Source: UBA4064 sp050179135 (lineage in GTDB: Bacteria; Desulfobacterota; Desulfobacteria; Desulfobacterales; Desulfatirhabdiaceae). From it: a stretch of DNA of 34,109 nucleotides. Each line of letters opens with the position of its first letter. Position 1 is the stretch's first letter. Location: assembly GCA_050179135.1 (NCBI GenBank), contig JBFXFK010000037.1, forward strand, positions 1 through 34,109, in the 5' to 3' direction. The translations under genes and the position numbers were made by a program. The notes beneath the pieces were generated by a model that saw nothing but the letters and a program-made list of their open reading frames with translations, made no database searches and was not told the DNA's origin. This document shows, piece after piece, positions 16,298-24,200 of the stretch.

Positions 16298-17695
16298 CTA
16301 CATGAACGGCCTGGCGCAATCCAGCGGCTTTGCCAGAATGGCCGCAAGGATCTCTGCGCCACGGGCCAGTTCGGCCTCATTTTTCGGTGGTCCGATACAA
16401 ATGCGCACCGCTTCGGCGGCTTGCTGGCCATTGGTGCTGAAGTTGGCGGACGGAATGACCTGCACCCCCGATGCTGCGGCCTGGCGGGCAAAGGATTCGC
16501 CGGTCCAGGGTGGCGGCAGTGTGAGCCAGGCGTGCAGACTGCCCGGACCAAAATGCAGATTCGGACCGACAAGTTTTTCAGCAAGAATCGCCATCCGTTT
16601 TTCCGCACACTGGCGTTTTTGGATAATGACCCGATCGGCGGTGCCATCATCGATCCATCTGCTGCCGATCTCGGCGGTAAGCGATGGATTTGACCAGATC
16701 GATGCCGCCATGATCCGTTCAACCGCCGACAACTGTCCTGCCGGCACTGCCAGAAAACCGAGGCGCAGACCGGGCGCGAGCGTCTTGGAAAGGCTGGTCA
16801 GATAAAAGCTTTGCTTCGGAATAAACGCGGAAATCGGGGTTTGGGCCACCGGCGCCATGCCGCCGTAAACATCGTCCTCGATCAGCAGCAGATCAATGCG
16901 CGCCAGTACCGCAGCCAAGTCCCGCCGTCTATTTGCATCCATCGTGATGGTTGTCGGATTGTGCAGGGTCGGGATCAAATAGACACCCTTCAAACGATGA
17001 CAGGCCGCGGCCTTTTCCAACGCGTCGGGCCGCATGCCTTCCGAATCGCCTTCGACCGGTGCCAGTCGGATGTGCAGGACTGCGGCAAGATTGATGATGC
17101 CCGGATAGGTATGGCCGTCCACAGCAAGGGCATCACCCGGCGACAGTTGACTGGCAAGCGCCACAAACAGGGCGTGCTGGGCGCCAGAGGTGATCGCGAT
17201 GTGTTCGGGAGATGTCGGCAGATTGAGGCGGCCAAGCCAGCGGCCGGCAGCCTGACGATGCCGGATAAGCCCGGCTGTCGGCTGGTAGCAAAGCATTTCC
17301 GTCAGCGCCGGTTGGCGAGATAATTCGGCCAGCATGGCGCCGAGATCAGGCGTTTCTTCCGGCGCCGGAAAGTTCAGGTCAAAGCGAATGCAGTCGATCG
17401 TATCCCGATCCGGCCTGTTAAGGGCATGAAGGGTGAATTCTTCTGCCTCGGGCCGGGCGACATACGTTCCCCGGCCGATCTCGCCTTTCACCAGACCGAG
17501 TTCATCGATTTCCCGATACGCCCGGGTCACTGTGCCCAGGGTGACGCGCAAGGCATCGGCCAGGTCCCGCTGGGGCGGCAACCGGTCTCCGGATTTCAGA
17601 CTGCCGTCGGCGATAGCCGCCTGAATACCGCTGCTGATCTGCCGATATTTCCGGCCGGAACCCAGGTGGATATGGTCAAGCAAAATTGTTATCAT
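16298..17695 (-). CDS. MocR-type regulator: GntR winged helix fused to an aminotransferase-like domain
   Basis: This 465-residue transcription factor is of the MocR/PdxR class. The N-terminal GntR-type winged helix is at about 15-80 (GDRLPPQRDLADALRVTLGT, VTRAYREIDELGLVKGEIGRG). The fold-type I aminotransferase domain has N246 (TLHNPTT), the D274-D275 pair (LLIEDDVYG) and the PLP lysine K304 (SLSKTLAPGLRLGF). Such proteins bind PLP and usually control an adjacent gene, here the divergent azlCD, 84 bases away; that link is inference. A 17-bp palindrome covers its start codon. The gene and azlCD are more G+C-rich than their neighbours, which may reflect transfer. Confidence 0.92.
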   Translation of the reverse strand: MITILLDHIHLGSGRKYRQISSGIQAAIADGSLKSGDRLPPQRDLADALRVTLGTVTRAYREIDELGLVKGEIGRGTYVARPEAEEFTLHALNRPDRDTIDCIRFDLNFPAPEETPDLGAMLAELSRQPALTEMLCYQPTAGLIRHRQAAGRWLGRLNLPTSPEHIAITSGAQHALFVALASQLSPGDALAVDGHTYPGIINLAAVLHIRLAPVEGDSEGMRPDALEKAAACHRLKGVYLIPTLHNPTTITMDANRRRDLAAVLARIDLLLIEDDVYGGMAPVAQTPISAFIPKQSFYLTSLSKTLAPGLRLGFLAVPAGQLSAVERIMAASIWSNPSLTAEIGSRWIDDGTADRVIIQKRQCAEKRMAILAEKLVGPNLHFGPGSLHAWLTLPPPWTGESFARQAAASGVQVIPSANFSTNGQQAAEAVRICIGPPKNEAELARGAEILAAILAKPLDCARPFM

Positions 17696-17701
17696 AACAA
17701 T
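17685..17701. promoter_or_regulatory. Palindrome over the MocR-type regulator start codon, candidate operator
   Basis: The half-sites ATTGTTAT and ATAACAAT are perfect inverted repeats around one central base. The regulator's start codon (17693-17695) lies in the middle, so binding here could block its own expression. Confidence 0.45.
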
Positions 17702-17708
17702 ATTCCAA

Positions 17709-17737
17709 TTGACGGGTACAATTTGTTTCGATTATGA
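17709..17737 (+). promoter_or_regulatory. Candidate promoter of azlC-azlD
   Basis: TTGACG (17709-17714), a 17-base spacer and TTATGA (17732-17737), about 43 bases before the azlC ATG. It overlaps the opposing -10 of the regulator. Confidence 0.45.
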
Positions 17738-17759
17738 CATTATTTACAATAAATGTCAT
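17731..17759 (-). promoter_or_regulatory. Promoter of the MocR-type regulator gene
   Basis: Read leftward: ATGACA (17759-17754), a 17-base spacer and CATAAT (17736-17731), each matching consensus at five of six positions. An inverted repeat ATGACATT/AATGTCAT (17734-17741, 17752-17759) spans the promoter and is a second candidate operator. Its -10 overlaps the azlC -10 on the other strand. Confidence 0.55.
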
Positions 17760-17779
17760 TGAAAAAGGAGACAATCGGT

Positions 17780-18526
17780 ATGACAGAATGGATCAGGGGA
17801 ATGCGGGCAAATATACCGCTTGCGGTCAGCGCCATGGCCTACGGTGGGGTATTCGGTGTGCTGAGCGGCAACCAGGGCGTAAGTTGGGCCGAGATGCTGG
17901 CCCTGGATCTGATGATGTTTGCGGGCTCTGCCCAGTTGGTGATGATCGAAATGTGGTCGGCGCCTCTCCCGGTGGTTGCCATGGGACTTGCGGTGCTGAT
18001 TGTCAACATGCGCTACCTCCTGATCGGTGCGTCGCTTCAGCCGGTTTTCGACGGCCGCCCGCTCTGGCAAAAGGCCCTGGGCATGCATCTGGTGGCCGAT
18101 GAGAACTGGGCCGTGACCATTGCCGAACATCGCAGCGGCGGAACCTGTCCGGCATTTCTGGTCGGCGGCGGCATTTTGCTCCTGGTGGCATGGACGACCT
18201 CGACCATCGCCGGCAACCTGCTTGGCGGCCAGATCATGGAACCGGCGCGATGGGGCCTCGACTTTGCCTTTGTCGCGGTTTTCGCCGCCCTTTCCATGAG
18301 TCTCTGGCAGGGTCGGGACGATCTGCTGCCCTGGGTGGTTGCGGCCGGACTGGCTGTGGCCGGAGAGCATTTGCTGCCCGGAAAACTTTATATCGCCCTG
18401 GGTGGCATCGGCGGCGCCATAACCGCAGTGATCCAGGAAATGGTGCAGATGCGGACGCATCCGGCAGAAATCAGGGGCGGCTTCAGCAGGCTGGTCGCGC
18501 CCGGAGAGGGGGAAAGCCATGAATAA
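17780..18526 (+). CDS. azlC: AzlC-type branched-chain amino-acid exporter, large subunit
   Basis: This 248-residue integral membrane protein has several hydrophobic helices. AzlC-family sequence is visible: PLAVSAMAYGGVFGVLSG near the N-terminus, MFAGSAQLVMIEMW and VLIVNMRYLLIGASL. AzlC pairs with AzlD in exporters of branched-chain amino acids or analogues; the substrate here is not proven. The ATG at 17780 is preferred over 17753 because AAGGAG lies nine bases upstream of it. It overlaps azlD by eight bases and is divergent from the MocR-type regulator. Confidence 0.9.
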   Translation: MTEWIRGMRANIPLAVSAMAYGGVFGVLSGNQGVSWAEMLALDLMMFAGSAQLVMIEMWSAPLPVVAMGLAVLIVNMRYLLIGASLQPVFDGRPLWQKALGMHLVADENWAVTIAEHRSGGTCPAFLVGGGILLLVAWTTSTIAGNLLGGQIMEPARWGLDFAFVAVFAALSMSLWQGRDDLLPWVVAAGLAVAGEHLLPGKLYIALGGIGGAITAVIQEMVQMRTHPAEIRGGFSRLVAPGEGESHE

Positions 18527-18833
18527 TCTGTTTCAGCAGGGCGCCATCCCGTCAATTCTTCTCGCTTCCGCCATTACGTATGCGCTTCGTCTGGGCGGCC
18601 TGCTTCTGGCCGACCGGTTGCCAAAATCCGGTCCGGCCCGGCGATTTCTCGATTGTCTGCCGGGAACGATCCTGGTATCACTCACCGTACCCGGCGCCCT
18701 GCACGCCGGAGCAGAGGGAATGATCGGACTCGGCGCCTGTCTTCTGGTGTTCCTGCGCACCAGAAACCTGCTGCTGACCATGGCGGCGGGAATGATCGGG
18801 GTATGTGTTTTCCGGTGGTTTTTTCAGGGATGA
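18519..18833 (+). CDS. azlD: AzlD-type branched-chain amino-acid exporter, small subunit
   Basis: This 104-residue membrane protein has three to four hydrophobic segments and the family pattern ITYALRLGGLLLADRLP near the start, plus FLDCLPGTILVSLTVPGAL in the middle. It is the usual small partner of AzlC. Its ATG lies inside the end of azlC (8-base overlap), indicating coupled translation. Confidence 0.88.
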   Translation: MNNLFQQGAIPSILLASAITYALRLGGLLLADRLPKSGPARRFLDCLPGTILVSLTVPGALHAGAEGMIGLGACLLVFLRTRNLLLTMAAGMIGVCVFRWFFQG

Positions 18834-18850
18834 TCTGTGACAAATCGTCT

Positions 18851-18887
18851 GAGCAACCGATTTTCTCATGAGGTCGGGCGGTTGCTC
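18851..18887 (+). terminator. Inverted repeat downstream of azlD, possible transcript end
   Basis: A perfect 9-bp inverted repeat GAGCAACCG/CGGTTGCTC with a 19-base loop lies 17 bases after the azlD stop. There is no T-run, so it may only be an RNA-stabilising hairpin. Confidence 0.4.
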
Positions 18888-19123
18888 TTCAAATGGCTGA
18901 ACCGCCTCGGGAAAAGGGCGGCATGTCGTGGGAGAAATTCAGAAAGCTTCTGAAATGATTTCCCATGCCGAAACCGCGAATCACGGTGAATCTGTTTCCA
19001 ACAAGGTGAATGTACGGACAAGGAGCCGTGTGCGTACTGGTTGCGGGACCCGTTTGGCAGATAGCCGGGCGGGGTGAGACAGCAACCTGCGGATTGGCTT
19101 TATGGCATTACCATAAGGTCAAC
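18888..19123. other. Intergenic stretch with no recognised gene
   Basis: No credible coding frame. A short segment near 19010-19045 (GGAGCCGTGTGCG) recalls the first strand of a group II intron domain V, but the pairing strand is absent. A small hairpin TTATGG/CCATAA lies at about 19100-19115. Confidence 0.35.
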
Positions 19124-19270
19124 GCCATTGACTTAAGGAAAAATACAGTCTCTGCAATGTCACCCCGGCGAAAGCCGGGGTCCATAACCTGTTCGAAAAA
19201 CTGGATTCCGGCTTTCGCCGGAATGACGTATAAAACCCTGGTAATCGGATGAATAGCTTAAGTCAATGGC
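19124..19270. repeat. Composite 147-bp element with 14-bp terminal inverted repeats
   Basis: The ends GCCATTGACTTAAG (19124-19137) and CTTAAGTCAATGGC (19257-19270) are perfect inverted repeats. Inside are two hairpin units in opposite orientation: CCCCGGC-GAAA-GCCGGGG (19163-19180, preceded by GTCA) and ATTCCGGC-TTTC-GCCGGAAT (19205-19224, followed by GAC). The units resemble the widespread dRS3-like short palindromic repeats. No open frame fits, so it behaves like a small non-autonomous mobile element. Confidence 0.7.
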
Positions 19271-19539
19271 ATGGACAATAAGGTGAATGGACCGGAAAAA
19301 TCAAAGTGATCATTCCGGCTGGTTACTGAAGCCACTGGCTGTATAACTGAACCCGTTTCGGGATTATTTGGGCCTGTTAGTCAAATGAATCAATCCATCC
19401 AAACGTCCTCCAAATATAACAAGAGAAGGCATACCTCTGAAATAATGAATTAATATTAAATAATAATTCAATCAGTTATATTAATAAAGCATTCTAAGCA
19501 TCAACGTCCCATCCCACCAAAGAAAGGCGGATTGTAAAA
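19271..19539. other. AT-rich intergenic stretch with no recognised gene
   Basis: Nothing coding is visible. The part at about 19430-19500 is markedly A+T-rich compared with the rest of the window, consistent with recently acquired or decaying DNA. Confidence 0.4.
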
Positions 19540-19734
19540 GTGCTTGCGCTTATCTGCTTTTGGGCTGTATACGAATTGGGACTGTCAATGCCAAATGTGG
19601 CCGAGTACCTGAAAGTTGGCAGTGCCTACTGTCAGCATTGCAGTGAAAAGGGTGAGTGGTTTATTAATGAGGATGGGAGGAACAGATCTCTTGAATATAA
19701 AAATATAAAGGGCGTCCCACCACCCCTTACATGA
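19540..19734 (+). CDS. Doubtful small ORF (64 aa)
   Basis: It starts with GTG and has only a weak ribosome binding site. The peptide begins MLALICFWAVYELGL and contains AYCQHCSEKGEWFINEDG, which has the look of real protein (a C-x2-C pair). No family is recognised. Its last codons overlap the convergent minus-strand ORF. It may be a relic of a cassette gene or no gene at all. Confidence 0.25.
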   Translation: MLALICFWAVYELGLSMPNVAEYLKVGSAYCQHCSEKGEWFINEDGRNRSLEYKNIKGVPPPLT

Positions 19735-20020
19735 CCACACTATAAAGGCGAATGACAATTCCACAGACAATAGTAACAATGCCGATCAATCCTATTCCTA
19801 CATATATGAAGTCAACAACTGTTTGGTGAGCAAGATCTCCTCTTGGTGGGTTTTGAAACGTTCCTGCACCTCCATATTGGAAATGCATGACTGAATATAG
19901 TAGCAATCCGGGGATAGACCACCATACTTTCAGTACAGCGAAGATGATACCCAGAACAAAAATGATGCTTTGGTTATGATGGTCTAGAGAGAGGCGCTCG
20001 CCAAGTCGCTTGATATTCAC
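19727..20020 (-). CDS. Small membrane protein, probably a gene-cassette ORF (97 aa)
   Basis: From the GTG at 20018-20020 the protein has two hydrophobic segments: SIIFVLGIIFAVLKVWWSIP, continuing into GLLLYSV, and FIYVGIGLIGIVTIVCGIVI near the C-terminus. Between them is a QNPPRGDLAHQTVVD loop. AAGGG lies about 11 bases before the GTG. The frame stays open further upstream, but there it runs through the attC-like hairpin, so that extension is not believed. No family is recognised. The position immediately after an attC-like recombination site suggests an integron cassette gene, facing leftward. Confidence 0.55.
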   Translation of the reverse strand: MNIKRLGERLSLDHHNQSIIFVLGIIFAVLKVWWSIPGLLLYSVMHFQYGGAGTFQNPPRGDLAHQTVVDFIYVGIGLIGIVTIVCGIVIRLYSVVM

Positions 20021-20038
20021 TGTATTTATTCCCTTGTA

Positions 20039-20124
20039 GCCCAACGTTGCGTTTAGCCGCGGGCGCGCTTGCCTGCCCGTATTGGCATTGTTGCCCTCGC
20101 ACGCGACTTTAAACGCAAAAGGGC
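20039..20124 (-). other. attC-like integron recombination site
   Basis: On the minus strand the 3' end GTTGGGC (20045-20039) fits the GTTRRRY core-site consensus. A perfect 9-bp pairing TTGCGTTTA/TAAACGCAA (20118-20110 with 20055-20047) and a second stem GTCGCG/CGCGGC form a long hairpin with a large apical loop, as in attC sites. The opposite core site reads GCCCTTT instead of RYYYAAC, so it is degenerate. It lies between two leftward ORFs, as expected for cassette boundaries. No integrase is in the window. Confidence 0.5.
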
Positions 20125-20694
20125 AGAAATGCAAGCATGACTGTCGGCGACAACGCCTGGTTGAGCATGCTGGCTGTACTCGGGCACAAACTGAGGAATA
20201 GTGGTTAGGAGTTCGTGGGCGATTTGCCGCATGCACGCCAAATCAGGAGGTCCGTCCAGCGCAGAATCTCCAACGCCGTTGCTGAATACCCAGCGTAGAG
20301 AATTCTCTCGAGAGATTGCGATATAGGCTTCCTTGAGTTCTGGGTCTACGTGAGCGCCGCCATCCGTATCCGCGACGTTGAGTACCAACTCGCGCCGACA
20401 GAACGTTCGGCCACGGTTGTCTTTCAAAACCGGATTGTTCCACCAGTCTACGAACGGGATGGGCTGCAGTGGAAATGGCGGGCCGCCAGCCGCGACAAGG
20501 GGGAGGTAACGGGCGCCGGTCCGTCCTGCCTGCATCAGGACGAGGTTGCACTCGGTCAAAAGATTTCTTGGATTCAGCGGGGGAGCCGAGGTTAGATAAC
20601 GCCCACATCGAGGGCCAAGCTGATCAAGAAGGGCTCGCGACTGGCCGTGGTGATGTAGTAGCACGCGCAAGCTCAGAGAGATGTGTTTCGCCAC
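20053..20694 (-). CDS. Cassette-like ORF of unknown function (213 aa)
   Basis: The frame from the GTG at 20692-20694 encodes PFVDWWNNPVLKDNRGRTFC, RRELVLNVADTDGGAHVDPE and LKEAYIAISRENSLRWVF, which look like a genuine conserved protein. I recall similar sequences only as uncharacterised proteins, so no function is given. The last ~25 residues read through the attC-like hairpin and are probably not original. The start is uncertain, because the frame stays open upstream into the metallophosphoesterase remnant without any start codon. No signal peptide or membrane segment. Confidence 0.6.
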   Translation of the reverse strand: MAKHISLSLRVLLHHHGQSRALLDQLGPRCGRYLTSAPPLNPRNLLTECNLVLMQAGRTGARYLPLVAAGGPPFPLQPIPFVDWWNNPVLKDNRGRTFCRRELVLNVADTDGGAHVDPELKEAYIAISRENSLRWVFSNGVGDSALDGPPDLACMRQIAHELLTTIPQFVPEYSQHAQPGVVADSHACISALLRLKSRARATMPIRAGKRARG

Positions 20695-20707
20695 GGCCTC
20701 TATCCCG

Positions 20708-20987
20708 CTATCGAATGCTTGGCATGAGTGTCTTAAGAGCTGCCGGGCGATGGGTGTGACCGGCGATGATCGTGTCGATCCGGCAACCCGGAAACCAGGT
20801 CGGGTCGGGGAAACCGGTTGTGGCCCAAGTGTGAAGGGCTTTTCGGCATCTCCCAGTTCGATCAGGGTGAAGCCTTCGGCATGGTAATAGTCCAGGAAGC
20901 AATTGAAGACCAGGGAATTGGCGGCAAAGTCGTCTGCGCCGGTGCCGTCGCCGCGAAGGGCGTCGGAGATAAGAATGAATCGGCCTT
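20708..20987 (-). pseudogene. Remnant of a metallophosphoesterase gene
   Basis: Reading leftward from about 20985, one frame encodes FILISDALRGDGTGADDF, then LDYYHAEGFTLIELGDAEK. This recalls the N-terminal metal-binding blocks of calcineurin-like phosphoesterases of the kind with SDxHRGDG and a GD motif. A different frame then gives DTIIAGHTHRPA, the C-terminal GHTH metal-binding motif. The central part is missing and the frame shifts between the two. The N-terminus is cut by an in-frame TAA. The histidine expected after SD is alanine. The gene is clearly dead. Confidence 0.6.
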
Positions 20988-21001
20988 AAGTCTGCCGGTA
21001 G

Positions 21002-21058
21002 GTCAGGTTGGTGCGGCTTTTTGCGGCTCCCTGACTCCAGGCGACCGGCAAACCTGAC
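21002..21058. repeat. Inverted repeat at the right edge of the accessory scar
   Basis: GTCAGGTT (21002-21009) and AACCTGAC (21051-21058) are perfect 8-bp inverted repeats around a GC-rich centre containing a tandem GCGGCTTTTTGCGGC. It is not a convincing attC site. It may mark the boundary of the inserted segment. Confidence 0.35.
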
Positions 21059-21104
21059 TGATTGACTGTCTAACTAAATGATGATACTAAAAAAATTGAA
21101 TTGT

Positions 21105-21170
21105 ATCGCTTTCCAGATAAAGATTTTGGGTGCGTTATCTGTCGGAGATGGATGAAAATATACAATTGAC
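21105..21170 (+). repeat. Dispersed inverted-repeat element, copy B (one end only)
   Basis: The left terminus (ATCGCTTTCCAGATAAAG, then ATTTTGGG) and adjoining TGCGTTATCTGTCGG match the family. Further in, GAAAATATAC matches the interior of copy C. The right terminus is missing: a different palindrome (CTCCTCCC/GGGAGGAG, 21172-21204) occupies its place. It lies upstream of the glutamate dehydrogenase gene. Confidence 0.65.
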
Positions 21171-21171
21171 C

Positions 21172-21204
21172 CTCCTCCCGACCTCCCCCCGCTGGTGGGA
21201 GGAG
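21172..21204. repeat. GC-rich palindrome upstream of glutamate dehydrogenase
   Basis: CTCCTCCC and GGGAGGAG are perfect inverted repeats with a C-rich loop, abutting copy B of the dispersed element. It may be a separate repeat inserted in, or replacing, the right half of that copy. Confidence 0.5.
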
Positions 21205-21269
21205 AGCCGACGGCCAAATCGCCTGAAAGCGGACTGACCACTATTTTCACAGCAAATCAAGGAGCCATC

Positions 21270-24200
21270 ATGAACAACCCGATCAATCAAACGGATGTCG
21301 CGTCCAGGGGCGCCTATATCATCCATAAAGCCCAAAGTGTCAATCTCGACCTCAGTACACTGTACGAGGCGGTCATAGACCTCTCCGCAGATGGACTTCT
21401 GACAGCCAACTGCATCAATATGGCCGCAGGAATTCTGTTGGACGACCTGGGCCTGCCCACCTATTTTTTTGAAAATATCAAAAAGGATTCCCTCAAACAG
21501 ATACTGGCCTCCATCGCCACCAACCTCACCGTCAACGAGGATGGAAAAGTGGCGCTGGTTGGCCGGGTGGCCCACATCGATTTCAGTCTGGATCAGGGCA
21601 GCAATGTTCAGCGGGTTCGAATCGCCACCCAGGAAACCCGGGACAGCATGGAAAAAATCTTGGAAAGCCTGATTCCCGGTCATCGGCGCGAGTACTACTA
21701 TAGCCCTAAAAATCAGTACTATACATACATTATCCGGCCTGAAACCGTTCGTGATTTTCCCGCGGATGCTTTCAGCGAATCACGGTTTCTGTTCACCCTG
21801 GCCGGAGATTACACCATCACGCCGGAACCCACTCGCAGACGCTACGAGAATTTTTTGAAATCCCTTGAAAAAAGCGTCAGTCCCCTGATCGAAATCTTCA
21901 ATCTGCCGGATACCGGTGAGACACGCCTGATGTTCAACAGCGATTTCGCGTCTCCGCAACTCCCTGTACTTCGAAAACTGGTGACGGATCACGATCTGGT
22001 GCTCAATCGGGCATACTGGGAGCCTTACCAGGGCAAATCCGCCACGGCGTCATCCGTGTGTTCCCTCTACATTCTGGGCGAGCTTTCCCGAAAAAAGGAA
22101 TCGGCGCTGATCCGTGATCTCTGCGCGTTTCTGTCATTTGCAGTCAATCCGATAACAGACATCTATGTGAGAGGAAACCTGACTTTCCGGGAAATGCTCT
22201 TTGCCGGCAATGCCGTGGACTTCACCCACATGTTCATTTTCAGGGAGCGCGACAATGCCACAGACCGGGATATCCTCAAGAGCCTGACCGGCAAGGATCA
22301 CCGGGATGCATTTGCCGCCCGGGTTCATGGGTCCAACAAGTCCACCTATGTTTACAAGGCCATCCTGGAAGCGGTTGTCGAGAATCCGGATCTGATCAAA
22401 TTTCTTTACGACCTGTTTGACCGGCGCTTCAATCCGGAGCTGAAAAACCGGATCACGGAAGGAGAACTGGAAAAGAAATACCGGGAATTCAACAAGATCA
22501 TCTCCCAGCGGTTCATGGACAACTGGTTGTATTCCGACATTTTCCGGTTCATGTTCAAGCTGGTGTCCGGTCTGTTGAAAACCAACTTTTATAAAACCGA
22601 AAAACGGTCCTTTGCGTTCCGGTTTGACAACGCCATCCTTGACCCGCTGGTTTTTGACCAGTTTGTATATGGGGTCTTTTTTGTCAACGGCCATTATTCA
22701 TGCGGCACCCATCTGCGGGCCGCCGACATCGCCAGGGGCGGGTTGCGGCTGATCCGGGTCACGCCGTCAAATTATCCCATTGAAGTTGACAATGCCGTAC
22801 TGCTCAACTATGCGCTTGGCCCCAAAGCCCAGCGCCTGAAACACAAGGACATCTGCGAGAGCGGCTCAAAGGGCGTTGTGGTGCCCCATGCCATTTACGC
22901 CACCCAGGGGATGGACGCCCTGTACGATTACACGGAAGGCATCATGGATCTGGTTTTGGGGGATGAGACCATTGTCGATTATTACGGCAGACCCGAGATG
23001 ATCTTTTTTGGACCCGATGAGGGCACGGCCCCCCTGATGGATGCCGTGGCCGAACGCTGCCGGGAGCGCGGATACCGGTACTGGCGAACCATCACCACAG
23101 GCAAACGCATCGGCATTCCGCATGACACATACGGTCTTCTGGACAACAGTGATATTTTCGGTCTTGTCGAAAGTGGTGCTGAAGGAACCGATCTTCAGAT
23201 CAATGGCGCCAGTGTTGCCGTCACAACCGACATGAATGTCATATACGGGCATATCGGAAACCGGATTGTTTCCAGCGGCATGACCACCACCGGCATCATG
23301 GGCGCTTTCCGGACCCTGATCTCCCATTACGGATGTCAGGAGGAGGACCTCAACCTGATGATGACCGGCGGACCGGATGGCGATCTCGGCGCCAACCAGA
23401 TCCAGAGCTACAAGGGAAAAATCTGCCTGATCATTGACGGTGGCGGTATCCTGTTCGACCCGGATGGCCTGGATCGGGAGGCCCTGATGAAAATCGCCTT
23501 TATGAGACACAGCTCCCCCCGGGCCAATTCCCGGTTTTTTCCGAAAGAAAAGCTGGGTCCCCGGGGCTTTATGGTTCTCATGAACGCCAAAAACATGTCA
23601 CTCCCGGATGGCACAGTTGTGGAAGACGGCGCAATGTTTCACAGGAGTTTTCTGTCCAGCCCGGAAACCCGGCGACTGATTCAGCCGGCGGACATTCGGG
23701 CGTTTATCCCGTGCGGTGGATTCAAGGACACAGTCAACCGGAGCAACGTCAAAGATTTTATCTCCATATTCAAAGAGTTAAAGTTCATTGTAGAAGGCGC
23801 CAATGTCTTTTTTGATGATGCGGCCAGACGGGCCATTGCAACCACCACAGCCATCAAACATATCAAGGATACCACCGCCAACAAGGGCGGCGTCTTTTCA
23901 AGTTCTGTTGCCGAGGTGCTGACCGCCTTTCTGCTGGGAGAAGAGTACGAGGCCAATCTGCTTGACGATACCCGGACGCGCTGGGCCCTGATCCGCGATA
24001 TCCTGTCACTGGTAGACCGCTATGCCCGGGCCGAAACACAAATGCTTATTCGCATTCATGAAGCGGATCCGTCCGTAGCCCTGTTTGAACTTTCCGAAAA
24101 AACCAGTGAACAGATTTTTGAGCTGCAGCGGATCTGCGAACAGCACATCGATGACATCCTGGCAGATGAAATGGTGGTGTGGACGGTGTTGGAAAACTAT

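Noticed and set aside
19010..19060. Segment resembling the end of a group II intron (GGAGCCGTGTGCG, domain V first strand)
   Set aside because: The complementary strand of domain V is missing and no reverse transcriptase or domain VI follows; at best a tiny fragment.
19585..19779. Minus-strand 64-aa frame over the small plus-strand ORF
   Set aside because: It lies in the shadow of the two other small ORFs and has no ribosome binding site or family resemblance.
21068..21074. Second integron core site (GTTAGAC on the minus strand)
   Set aside because: It matches GTTRRRY, but no paired core site or hairpin is nearby; a 7-base degenerate match is expected by chance.
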